Positions 1 to 7,245 of a stretch of DNA of 8,018 nt are shown one piece after another (position 1 is the first letter of the stretch; every line of letters starts with the position of its first letter). The translations under genes and the position numbers were made by a program. The notes beneath the pieces were generated by a model, which had not been told where the DNA came from, made no database searches, and worked only from the letters and a program-made list of their open reading frames with translations. This DNA is from an uncultured Saprospiraceae bacterium (GTDB taxonomy: Bacteria; Bacteroidota; Bacteroidia; Chitinophagales; Saprospiraceae). Location: NCBI GenBank assembly GCA_937967535.1, contig CALCMV010000288.1, positions 1 to 8,018 on the forward strand. Direction: 5' to 3'.

Positions 1-35
1 TAATTTGCGTGACGATTTGCAATACCGATATTCAT
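1..35 (-). CDS. Start of next operon gene, probably cmr5 (partial)
   Basis: An ATG at 35-33 lies 16 bases after the cmr4 stop and opens a frame that reads MNIGIANRHAN before the left edge cuts it off. In Cmr operons the small helical subunit Cmr5 commonly follows cmr4, so the position suggests cmr5. Eleven residues are too few to recognise a family, and the frame starting at base 51 is also open to the edge, though it has no ATG. The identity is therefore an inference from gene order only. Confidence 0.35.
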   Translation of the reverse strand, partial: MNIGIANRHAN

Positions 36-51
36 CGGTACAAGAATCGTT

Positions 52-1005
52 TTACGGTTTTTGATAATTAAATACGGTACGCACCAATCCTTTTCCGATA
101 GTCGCGCTACCGCCGATTTGTACGACATCGCGCAAACCATCTTTAAAAAACTGCATAACGGTACTTGCTTCGTTGGTCATTTTATCTTTAAAAATGCCTT
201 TATTTTTTTCCTCTTTAATAAATGTTGGTGCAGCCAATATCAGCGCATACATGACAGATTCTGTGGGCAGGTATTCTTCGGTGAATAATGCGCCGCCTAT
301 CACCGTACCTGTATTAGGGTCAATTTTGGTACGGGTAATGACTTCGGTAGAAAGCTGTGCAAAGTCCGCAAAAGCGGTATCAGATACGATGACAATGTCC
401 TTTTGGACTTTATCATGCCAATAGCTGTCTTTGTCGAAAAGGGTATCGGCGAGGTGGATGTTTAGGGCTTTTTCGCCAACAGTTATATCCGTTTTCTCCT
501 CCACTTCGAAGGCATATTCTTCAAGAATGACGAGGTCGGGAGTAGCTTTGAGCGTAGTTTGTGCAGATAATACGCAAGCGTTCATTTCCGCAAGATTCGG
601 GATATTGCTAATGCTGAAATCAGGGGTAGCGATTTTCATATCGCGCTCAAATTGTCGCAATACACGCGGACATGTGACCCATGCAAATACGCCTTTGACC
701 GAGCGCACCGGAAAGAGCAATAGTCGCGCATCCGTGAAGCCGAGTGCGCCTGCGTGTAGGTCGCCTTTATCCGGTCCGAAGGTGAGTGTGATGGCTTCGT
801 CATATTTTGCTTGTGGATGTGAGGTGTTGTTGTCTGCCTCAAAATCGTGGCGCAAAGCTCCCTTGAGGCTCGAGCCTTCTATCTTTGGAAAGCCCGTATG
901 TCGCTCACGCTGAATCGGTAAGTCAACAATACCCAAATCGCTGCCGCTACCCGCATGAAGCGGCGTTTGGTTGATGAGAAATAATGGCTGTTTTATTTTA
1001 AACAT
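52..1005 (-). CDS. cmr4: Cmr4, type III-B backbone subunit and target-RNA endonuclease
   Basis: Cmr4 is the Cas7-type RAMP protein that polymerises along the crRNA in the cytoplasmic Cmr complex and cuts bound target RNA at 6-nucleotide intervals. The protein is 317 residues, a normal family length. The family signature is clear: TPLHAGSGSDLGIVDLPIQR at about residues 14-33, followed by ERHTGFPKIEGSSLKGALR. Asp28 in GIVDLP matches the catalytic Asp26 of Pyrococcus furiosus Cmr4, and the GGALFTEEYLP segment (238-247) corresponds to its second active-site region. LLFPVRSVKGVFAWVT (96-111) and the glycine-rich IGGSATIGKGLV near the C-terminus (297-308) are also typical. I chose the ATG at 1005 because it starts directly at the first beta strand. 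The longer frame begins at a GTG (1038) inside the loop of a hairpin and would add 11 residues of no family character. The gene is visibly more GC-rich than the CARF gene upstream of it. Confidence 0.96.
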   Translation of the reverse strand: MFKIKQPLFLINQTPLHAGSGSDLGIVDLPIQRERHTGFPKIEGSSLKGALRHDFEADNNTSHPQAKYDEAITLTFGPDKGDLHAGALGFTDARLLLFPVRSVKGVFAWVTCPRVLRQFERDMKIATPDFSISNIPNLAEMNACVLSAQTTLKATPDLVILEEYAFEVEEKTDITVGEKALNIHLADTLFDKDSYWHDKVQKDIVIVSDTAFADFAQLSTEVITRTKIDPNTGTVIGGALFTEEYLPTESVMYALILAAPTFIKEEKNKGIFKDKMTNEASTVMQFFKDGLRDVVQIGGSATIGKGLVRTVFNYQKP

Positions 1006-1029
1006 AATTGTGAATTTTTGTAACATGTA

Positions 1030-1051
1030 GCGCGGCACTTCCAGTCCGCGC
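1030..1051 (-). repeat. GC-rich hairpin, REP-like, between CARF gene and cmr4
   Basis: The plus strand has GCGCGG (1030-1035) and CCGCGC (1046-1051), a perfect 6-bp inverted repeat around a 10-base loop. In the transcribed (minus) RNA a G-U pair extends the stem by one, and ACT/AGT inside the loop can pair as well. No U-run follows, so it is not a standard intrinsic terminator. It is a GC island in an AT-rich gap and resembles short intergenic palindromes (REP-type) that occur in many copies in bacterial genomes. It could instead be an mRNA-processing or stability hairpin. Which of these is right cannot be decided from one copy. Confidence 0.6.
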
Positions 1052-1088
1052 CTTTGCGTATTTTTTAATGATTTGAAATTAGATGGTT

Positions 1089-2495
1089 TTAGGGGATTGG
1101 GATTTCTTGGAGGTCATTAGGCTTTATAGTTCTTCGGAAAAGATTTTGATATACTTTTTCGTCTGTTGGGTCGCCTATGGTGAATAAGAAGGCTTTGAAT
1201 TTGATGTTTGGATTGTGATTATAGACAGCTTCTTTGAGTACCTCTATTTTCTCGACAAAATCAGGGTTGTTTTTATCTACACCATTGAACATTTGATAAA
1301 TGATATAATGTACTTCATTGGGGTCTTTACCAAATTTATTGATGAAATGAGCTAGTTGATTAGCTGTTAATTGGCGTTTTACTTTACCTAATGCGCCTAA
1401 CACTGTGCCGATTGCTTTGACTTCTATTGTTACATAATTATCGTAATCGTCGATTCCATTTTTATTGTCATAGAGCAGGATGTCGATTTCTCCAAAATTT
1501 CTTTTTTTCTCTGGTGTCGAATCAGGTCTAAGTATATCAATCCCTACCTTCGGGGTGTCATAGAAGATTTCATTAGATTCGTAAGCGTTATTTTGAAAAT
1601 ACTCATACATCTTATACTCTACGATATGACTTGTAGTATTTTTTTCAGAGATTGACATATTGGTTTCCACATACTGCCGAAATACATGCCCCCAGCCTGT
1701 AACTTCATAAGTCAGACCAGACTTTGTACTATCTTTTATTAGTTTGTATTTTTTCAATTTTTCGATAATTTCAGGAGAGATATTACCGACAACTAATTGA
1801 TTTTTATCGTTTTCAATATATCCTCTTTCATTTATATAAGGTGTAAGCTCCTCTGCAATGCCCCAGTCAATACCGATAGGCATTATCTCAATTTCAATTA
1901 ATTCATCGCTGTCTTCATAAATGTAATTTACCGAAATATCCATGACTTGACCAAGTATGGTTAGTATAGGAATTGTAGCTTTGTAGCCACCTGTTACATT
2001 GAGGACGTATTGTATTTCACTACTCCTTCTTTTAGCAATTTTCTGAACGGCATTAATGAGATTTGCAAATCCATTCTCATCTAATTCAGCAAAATTCTTT
2101 ACCTGTAAACCCTTGATAATGTATTCCTGTTCTTTATCTTTTTTAAGCGAAAAATAAACGGTTACATTTTTATCCTTATAGTATTCTTCTACGACCTCCG
2201 CTGCCATTCTCGAAAGTATCGTATCAGTAGCAAGTAGATAAATCTCAATATCGTCATTGGGATATTGCTCAATGATTTTATTAAGGCTTTTGACTTCGGC
2301 GGAGGCTTTGTCTTTTTGCTCTTTCAAAAAATCAAGCAAAGCGACTTTGTACTCATTAATTTTTTTTGAATAACTGCTCCATTTTGACAAAGGTTCTTTT
2401 TCAAGTCGTCTGAATTCTTGTGAAAGTTCAGATGAGTCTTCATTAAATTTGCCGATAATGGAAGTACCTACAGTCGTAATAATTCTTCTAATCAT
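1089..2495 (-). CDS. CARF-domain effector with PD-(D/E)xK nuclease domain
   Basis: This is a probable cyclic-oligoadenylate-activated nuclease of 468 residues. The N-terminal CARF domain (about 1-205) has a Rossmann-like start IITTVGTSIIGKF, a middle helix after YLLATDTILSRM (86-97) and YVLNVTGGYKATIP (163-176). TVGTS plus N-T-GG-x-K is the APE2256/Crn1-type CARF signature, and Ser12 and Lys172 align by motif with residues needed for ring-nuclease activity in Sulfolobus Crn1 (from memory). Residues about 215-285, with LKKYKLIKDS and YEVTGWGHVFRQYVE, look like a winged helix. The C-terminal domain has a complete PD-(D/E)xK pattern: a helix with Glu293 (HIVEYKMYEYF), FGEIDILL with Glu336 and Asp338, VTIEVKA with Glu358 and Lys360, then a helix with Gln375 and Gln380. 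It is not the HEPN (RxxxxH) arrangement of Csm6/Csx1. The gene starts 3 bases after the cmr3 stop, so it is likely co-translated. Its base composition is about one third GC in the rows I counted, lower than cmr4. DNA or RNA could be the substrate. Confidence 0.88.
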   Translation of the reverse strand: MIRRIITTVGTSIIGKFNEDSSELSQEFRRLEKEPLSKWSSYSKKINEYKVALLDFLKEQKDKASAEVKSLNKIIEQYPNDDIEIYLLATDTILSRMAAEVVEEYYKDKNVTVYFSLKKDKEQEYIIKGLQVKNFAELDENGFANLINAVQKIAKRRSSEIQYVLNVTGGYKATIPILTILGQVMDISVNYIYEDSDELIEIEIMPIGIDWGIAEELTPYINERGYIENDKNQLVVGNISPEIIEKLKKYKLIKDSTKSGLTYEVTGWGHVFRQYVETNMSISEKNTTSHIVEYKMYEYFQNNAYESNEIFYDTPKVGIDILRPDSTPEKKRNFGEIDILLYDNKNGIDDYDNYVTIEVKAIGTVLGALGKVKRQLTANQLAHFINKFGKDPNEVHYIIYQMFNGVDKNNPDFVEKIEVLKEAVYNHNPNIKFKAFLFTIGDPTDEKVYQNLFRRTIKPNDLQEIPIP

Positions 2496-2498
2496 GGT

Positions 2499-3599
2499 TT
2501 ATTTTATTTTTCCGATAAATCCTAATCCGAAACCTTCTTTTTCACGATATTCGCATATGGAAGGTGATTTTTTTAGCGCATCAATGATGTCTTTGATATT
2601 TCCATTTTCGATTTCAAAATAATACACGCTACCCGCAGGTACAGCGCGTAACATGGGTTTGGGCTGTTGCTTTTTTACATCGAATCCGCCAATACTGACG
2701 GGCTTTCCTATGGCACAAGTTGTTAGTTTTACTTTTGTGTTGGTGTTGGGAAAAGTACCCGTAAACGTGTCTTTATCTATCCATTTTGGCAGCCAGCCAG
2801 CTTTAAATAAGGTAGGTGTACTCAGGTATAATTTAAATGTCGTGCTTTCAAAATCGGGTTGTAACTGTTGCATCGGAGTAGTGACTTGATACGTGGCACC
2901 CTTGCCTTCCCCGCCCATGCGTAGCACGCCGTTATCAGGCAATTCCAAATCAGAAAAAGTAATATTTATATCAAAAATAATATTCTCTTTATTACGCGGA
3001 CGAGTCATCCCGATGAAGTATAATTGCCCTTCTTCGGCAGTACGGGTCTTGCGATTAAGTCCGACACCGACTTTAGGTTCTACGGTGATGAAATCCTCTA
3101 AATTTTCAAATAAAAAGTCTTTATTACTCGGCGAATTGAGATACTCTTCGAGCGTATCTTCACTGATAAATGCGTCCGATAAATCTTCCACCTTTGGTTT
3201 GTCTGTACCGATACGGAGAATTTGAGGCGTTTTTGAATTTGATATTTCGTCTTTTTTCAAATCTTCGGCTTGAAGTAAAAACGCTTTTTTATCCTTTGCT
3301 TTCTTGTCTTCTGTAATCAAATCCAATGGGGCAGGAAAATAGAGTTTGCTGGTGCGCTTCGCTCGTTTGAGGTAAGCGATATGCCTGACAGTGAGGTGTT
3401 CCGTGGCATCTTTAACATTCATTTGAAATTGCTTAAAATCCATTTGGTTGTCAGCAAAATAAGCAGTTCGCAATGCTCCATAAATCACCGAAGGCGAAGG
3501 AGGAAAAAGTCCGCTTCCTGTCGTCTCCTGCCCCATAGTAAAGGGTTTTCCTCCACGAAAAAACAGCGTATCGAGTGCCGATATATTGATAGTTTGCAT
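2499..3599 (-). CDS. cmr3: Cmr3, type III-B Cas5-like subunit
   Basis: Cmr3 is the Cas5-type RAMP protein that, with Cas10/Cmr2, caps the crRNA at its 5' handle end. The protein has 366 residues, close to the usual size. The N-terminus ISALDTLFFRGGKPFTMG (6-23) is the characteristic Cmr3 opening, followed by LFPPSPSVIYGALRTAY (31-47). VGVGLNRKTRTAEEGQLYF (177-195), the loop MGGEGKGA (228-235), and GKPVSIGGFDVKKQQPKPM (298-316) leading into RAVPAGSVYYF are all expected family blocks. The C-terminal EGFGLGFIGK (355-364) is the glycine-rich RAMP motif. The ATG lies 6 bases after the cmr2 stop, and the CARF gene follows 3 bases after its own stop, so it sits inside a tightly coupled operon. I see no damage. 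Confidence 0.95.
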   Translation of the reverse strand: MQTINISALDTLFFRGGKPFTMGQETTGSGLFPPSPSVIYGALRTAYFADNQMDFKQFQMNVKDATEHLTVRHIAYLKRAKRTSKLYFPAPLDLITEDKKAKDKKAFLLQAEDLKKDEISNSKTPQILRIGTDKPKVEDLSDAFISEDTLEEYLNSPSNKDFLFENLEDFITVEPKVGVGLNRKTRTAEEGQLYFIGMTRPRNKENIIFDINITFSDLELPDNGVLRMGGEGKGATYQVTTPMQQLQPDFESTTFKLYLSTPTLFKAGWLPKWIDKDTFTGTFPNTNTKVKLTTCAIGKPVSIGGFDVKKQQPKPMLRAVPAGSVYYFEIENGNIKDIIDALKKSPSICEYREKEGFGLGFIGKIK

Positions 3600-3605
3600 G
3601 ATTTT

Positions 3606-5411
3606 TTAAATTTTACTTTGAATAAATGCACAAGTGTCAAGTGCGTTTAGAAAGTTGTTTAATCTACCGCTTTCATGAAGCGCGAGAACAACCGTTGTGA
3701 GTTGTTGCACATCCTCATTTGAGGGCTTTTGTTCTCTCTTTGAACGGCGTTTGATCAACCTTTTGAGTTCAGTCTCAGTCATATCATTTACGGTAAACGG
3801 GTTATCTTTTTCTTTCGTTAAATCACAAATACGCTCCAACATATCCCGAAAATCAAAGACAAATTTATTGCTGAATTTTTCTTTGAGAAAATCAATAATT
3901 TCGTCGAATTTATCCGTTGTCCATTCATCGTTTTTCTTCCATTTGTAAATGGTTTCATTAATCTCACCGGATTTTTTCAAGACAGCTATCGCGTAGGCGT
4001 TTCTATTTCCGCCCTGCTCACTTTTTGCCTTTTTTTCCATTTTTTTCGCCCATTGAAGTACATCGCCGAGTGGGTGTTTATATTGAGCAATGACGATTCC
4101 GGCGGAAAAGGTGAAGTCTTCCGTAATGCCGTATTTTTGCTGATTTTCAGGGCTTTGTAAGACAGTATTAATCGTGGTATCAAAGGTTTCGCGTAGTTCT
4201 TTCAATACCTTGAAGAGATGTTCGAGCGATACAAAACCCAGAAAGTCATCGCCTCCGGCATAGACGGTTTCGCCATTTCCTCTTATAATCTTCCGTGCAT
4301 CTTCTGCAAAATCACCTAATAATTTGGAGAAGATATTTTGGAAATCTTTGAGGGTATTTCCATCATTTTTTCCTAAATGTTTGCCGGACATCCACTCTCC
4401 CATTTTGTCACCATCGAAGCGGAGTGTAGCGTAGTATTTGGATATTTTTAAATCATCTAATTTGCATAACTTAACAAAATGTGTTTCTAAATTATCTTTA
4501 TGTTTTATAAATAGTTTAGCTGTATCTTTTCCATAATTATTTTCAAAATATTTTTCCGTTAAATTTTCTTTATAGTAAAATTGGCAATCAAATCTTATCT
4601 CTAAGTGTCTCTCAATAAAATTTTGATAACTCTCGAGTTTATCTTTTTCAACTTCACTGATAGCCGGACCGGAAGCTATACACGCTACTGATGGAAAAGT
4701 CACATTACGATACAGCCGTTTCACCAAATCCACAGCACAAAGTCCTTCGCCGTAACCAATTCTAAACTTATCACGATAACTACTGCTTCGCCAATCTTGC
4801 GCCTCAATCACGCCCGTGTCAAAACCTTGCAAAAAGCTGTTTTTGAATCGCTTGCTTGCATCATAATTATAAAACAATACATTGCGCTCTCCACTCAGCG
4901 AACTCTTACGCCCGACTTCTTCGAGTTGATTGAAGTAACGAGTGTTCTTGGTTGCGCCAAGTAGATTTTCGATTTGTGCGTATTGTTTTTTGTAATTATT
5001 TTCGTCATAATTTACGGCTGCCCAGTAGATGTCGAGGAAGTCGTCAATTTGTTTATTGAATCCATTAATAGTCTGACTTGGATAACATTTTTGTAAAGTA
5101 TCATTAGCCAAATCTTTATAATGCTTACGGATATGCTTTTCAAGTTCTTCACCAAGTTTTCGTGCATCCATATCAATCACTGCCAAAAAGCGATTGGGTA
5201 CAGAAGCGTCTTTATGACTAATGACTCCTCCGTGCGGAAATACAAACTCCACATTCGGACACTGTTTTTTTAACTCTTGCGCGGCTTCTCTCACCAACTC
5301 ACACAAAAGCTGACTACCTGCGTACAAATCCTGTGTCTTACGTGCCTGATAAATAAAGGATTGTACAGGACCTATCGTGAATAAGAATAGATGTTTTTTC
5401 TCTTGACTCAT
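3606..5411 (-). CDS. cmr2: Cas10/Cmr2, HD-less type III-B large subunit with GGDD cyclase site
   Basis: Cas10 is the large subunit of the Cmr complex. On target RNA binding its Palm domains join ATP into cyclic oligoadenylates. The protein is 601 residues, against roughly 870 in P. furiosus. It opens at residue 7 with the first ferredoxin-like domain (HLFLFTIGPVQSFIYQARKT, then DLYAGSQLLCELV), so the N-terminal HD nuclease domain is absent. The cyclase is intact: YATLRFDGDKMGEWMSGKHL at 327-346 with Asp333 and Asp335, and VYAGGDDFLGF with Asp388 and Asp389, then FSAGIVIAQYKHPLGDVLQW (435-454). A helical C-terminal domain follows (about 500-601). I see no paired CxxC zinc ribbon. The start codon overlaps the cmr1 stop by 4 bases (ATGA), which indicates translational coupling. 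Residues about 258-325, between the first domain and the Palm, are encoded by an unusually AT-rich stretch (4440-4640). Two A7 runs lie on the coding strand at 4046-4040 and 4036-4030. Confidence 0.97.
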   Translation of the reverse strand: MSQEKKHLFLFTIGPVQSFIYQARKTQDLYAGSQLLCELVREAAQELKKQCPNVEFVFPHGGVISHKDASVPNRFLAVIDMDARKLGEELEKHIRKHYKDLANDTLQKCYPSQTINGFNKQIDDFLDIYWAAVNYDENNYKKQYAQIENLLGATKNTRYFNQLEEVGRKSSLSGERNVLFYNYDASKRFKNSFLQGFDTGVIEAQDWRSSSYRDKFRIGYGEGLCAVDLVKRLYRNVTFPSVACIASGPAISEVEKDKLESYQNFIERHLEIRFDCQFYYKENLTEKYFENNYGKDTAKLFIKHKDNLETHFVKLCKLDDLKISKYYATLRFDGDKMGEWMSGKHLGKNDGNTLKDFQNIFSKLLGDFAEDARKIIRGNGETVYAGGDDFLGFVSLEHLFKVLKELRETFDTTINTVLQSPENQQKYGITEDFTFSAGIVIAQYKHPLGDVLQWAKKMEKKAKSEQGGNRNAYAIAVLKKSGEINETIYKWKKNDEWTTDKFDEIIDFLKEKFSNKFVFDFRDMLERICDLTKEKDNPFTVNDMTETELKRLIKRRSKREQKPSNEDVQQLTTVVLALHESGRLNNFLNALDTCAFIQSKI

Positions 5412-6475
5412 AGTATTTGGATTGTATTGAGTGAATGGATGAAATCTTGTTTGATAGCGTTATTGGATTGCGATACAGAGGTGCTTTTTCCTCTGGATTT
5501 TACCCTTATATCTATATTTGCCGGAAGAAGTACGCTATCAAAATTTACAAGTAGTGGATAATACTTTCCTTTTATCTGCACGATTTTAATGAATAAACTT
5601 GATGCACTACGATTGTAAATTTCACTATCAGGTTCAACTGTTGCGCTTCCTCCCTGTCTAAATCGGTAAGAAATGGGCAGTCCGAAAGATGCCTTGTCAA
5701 TAGTAGAGATACGCGAGCCATGGTCAATGTAGTCTTTGACATTACTTGCGTCTTTTCCGCCTACTTCCATTCTAAATCCCTGAAACTCCTGACCAATAAA
5801 ATCCAAAGCCTTAGTCGCACTATGATGTGTTTTATTGACAAGATGAATGCCCATATTCTGCAAAGAATTAAATGGAGTTTTATCTTGTATATCCTTGATT
5901 TTTGTATGCTGTTTTATGGTTTCGATACCTTTTTTCAGGTAATCCTTCCAAGCGTCTGTATCTCGCGCATCCGACATAAAATCAAAGCCCAAATCAGCAC
6001 CATCTTCCACACCTGTAATCACAAAACTTCCCCCGCCTCTACGCGAGCGACTCCCAATACCTCCAAGATTTGCCAACAACCAAAAGGCATAAGCGGCTTC
6101 TTTGAGTTGCATCGTATCCTTACTTTTTAGGATGACTTCAAAACTAATATTATCAAAATAGTAACGTTTATTCGCACCCATATCCATCGAATAAAAAAGG
6201 TAGGCAATACCCGTTCCCACATCTTTACTAAATTGTTTTTCTCGTAGTTGTTCCGAAGTTTTACAGCGCAAAACAACCTTACTTCGTTGTTCGGTATTTC
6301 CGAAAATTTTACTCTCTTTCTCTTTCAGTTTTTCAATAGAAAGATGTCCGTACATAGCTCGCCACCAATAGCGCATTGCACCTTTGATAGAAGGCGGACG
6401 CAAATCCGGTTCGCCGTCAGCACCGCCGAGAAACATCGGCGTAATAGATTGACATTTAAAAATTATCTTATTCAT
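5408..6475 (-). CDS. cmr1: Cmr1, type III-B Cas7-like end subunit
   Basis: Cmr1 is the RAMP subunit at the 3' end of the crRNA in the Cmr complex, where it contacts crRNA and target RNA. The protein has 355 residues, within the family range. The N-terminal block SITPMFLGGADGEPDLRPPS (10-29), continuing IKGAMRYWWRAMYGHL, is the clearest Cmr1 signature. It is followed by ESKIFGN (54-60), as in other members. LGGIGSRSRRGGGSFVIT (137-154) is the glycine- and arginine-rich loop. GFRMEVGG and GLPISYRF (265-272) are further conserved pieces. The ATG is 5 bases after the cas6 stop, and its TGA stop overlaps the cmr2 ATG. It is the first subunit gene of the effector complex in this operon and looks intact. 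Confidence 0.93.
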   Translation of the reverse strand: MNKIIFKCQSITPMFLGGADGEPDLRPPSIKGAMRYWWRAMYGHLSIEKLKEKESKIFGNTEQRSKVVLRCKTSEQLREKQFSKDVGTGIAYLFYSMDMGANKRYYFDNISFEVILKSKDTMQLKEAAYAFWLLANLGGIGSRSRRGGGSFVITGVEDGADLGFDFMSDARDTDAWKDYLKKGIETIKQHTKIKDIQDKTPFNSLQNMGIHLVNKTHHSATKALDFIGQEFQGFRMEVGGKDASNVKDYIDHGSRISTIDKASFGLPISYRFRQGGSATVEPDSEIYNRSASSLFIKIVQIKGKYYPLLVNFDSVLLPANIDIRVKSRGKSTSVSQSNNAIKQDFIHSLNTIQIL

Positions 6476-6480
6476 ATTGG

Positions 6481-7245
6481 TTATTTTTTTTGTTTTCTAA
6501 TTGTTCGCAATACCCCAAAACCCTTTGCCCCACCTTTCCCAACACTCAAAAACTGCGGTAAAAACATATTCGTATTAAACTCAACATCAAAACATTGCAT
6601 TTTCATACGCTTGTAGCCGATCCTTTTTTGGCGAATGATATTGGTTACTTCCACTTCGAGTCGTCTTTCCAATTGCCACTCCAAACCCGTAGCAAAAGAA
6701 AGCAGATTACCCACCAAAATATTACTCAACAACTCTCGGCGTTCCTCATCCGTTTTGAGTGTTTTGTATTCGGCGAGATTGTGGGAGTTGAGTGCTTGCC
6801 ATTTGTAGAGGCGGTAGGTAAATTCGCGTTCATACACTTGCATATTGTACTCACGCATATCAAGGCGGTCAATCCGCATATCGTAGTGCTTGCCTGCGAT
6901 ATTGAGTGACCAGTCGGGCTTGGAGAAAAAACGGTGGGCTTCCTCCACACATTCTTCCAGAAATACTATCATCGGGCGACAGCGTGTTCCGATTTTATAT
7001 TGGATTTTCGGAAAGCGATAGTGGTATTTTTTGTGTGTCAGTAAGAAGTCTTCCGTTGTTTTTTCATTTTCATAATTTTTTAACATATGATTATTATGAT
7101 TATGAAACCAATCATGCTCCAAACCAACTTTGGAAGCAACGGCAGCGCGAAAATGCCCGACATGATATACCGGAATTTGTTGGTCGAAAGTGACACTGAG
7201 CATACGAAGTTTTCGGGGATTTACTAAGGTGGTGGTCGTGTTCAT
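6481..7245 (-). CDS. cas6: Cas6 pre-crRNA endoribonuclease, Bacteroidota type
   Basis: Cas6 cuts the CRISPR transcript within each repeat and so supplies crRNAs to the Cmr complex. With the ATG at 7245 the protein has 254 residues. LRMLSVTFDQQIPVYHVGHF (13-32) forms the first RAMP strand and helix. DWFHNHNNH (45-53), then HYRFPKIQYKIGTRC (75-89), match the FHNH and YRYPLIQYK blocks I associate with Cas6 proteins of Bacteroidota. One of His48, His50 or His53 is a candidate catalytic histidine. The C-terminal SVGKGGAKGFGVLRTI (234-249) is the glycine-rich RAMP loop that binds RNA. A longer frame to 7269 starts at a TTG and adds only an Asn-rich tail, so I prefer the ATG. The gene lies 5 bases before cmr1 and is the first cas gene of the operon. 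No array is visible, so the repeat it cuts is outside the window. Confidence 0.82.
   Translation of the reverse strand: MNTTTTLVNPRKLRMLSVTFDQQIPVYHVGHFRAAVASKVGLEHDWFHNHNNHMLKNYENEKTTEDFLLTHKKYHYRFPKIQYKIGTRCRPMIVFLEECVEEAHRFFSKPDWSLNIAGKHYDMRIDRLDMREYNMQVYEREFTYRLYKWQALNSHNLAEYKTLKTDEERRELLSNILVGNLLSFATGLEWQLERRLEVEVTNIIRQKRIGYKRMKMQCFDVEFNTNMFLPQFLSVGKGGAKGFGVLRTIRKQKK

Noticed and set aside
61..913. Plus-strand open frames opposite cmr4
   Set aside because: They are antisense to a clear cmr4 and show no family motifs. Similar plus-strand frames opposite cmr1, cmr2, cmr3 and cas6 were dropped for the same reason.
1006..1038. Longer cmr4 starting at GTG 1038 or ATG 1026
   Set aside because: The GTG lies in the loop of the GC hairpin and the added residues have no family match. 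ATG 1005 begins at the first conserved strand.
1030..1051. Intrinsic terminator between the CARF gene and cmr4
   Set aside because: The stem is GC-rich but is not followed by a U-run in the transcript, and cmr4 continues the operon.
1089..2495. Csm6/Csx1-type HEPN ribonuclease
   Set aside because: The C-terminal domain has no convincing RxxxxH HEPN motif. GEID and EVK motifs fit PD-(D/E)xK instead.
3986..4183. Minus-strand 65-residue frame inside cmr2
   Set aside because: It overlaps the conserved Palm region of Cas10 in another frame and has no recognisable features.
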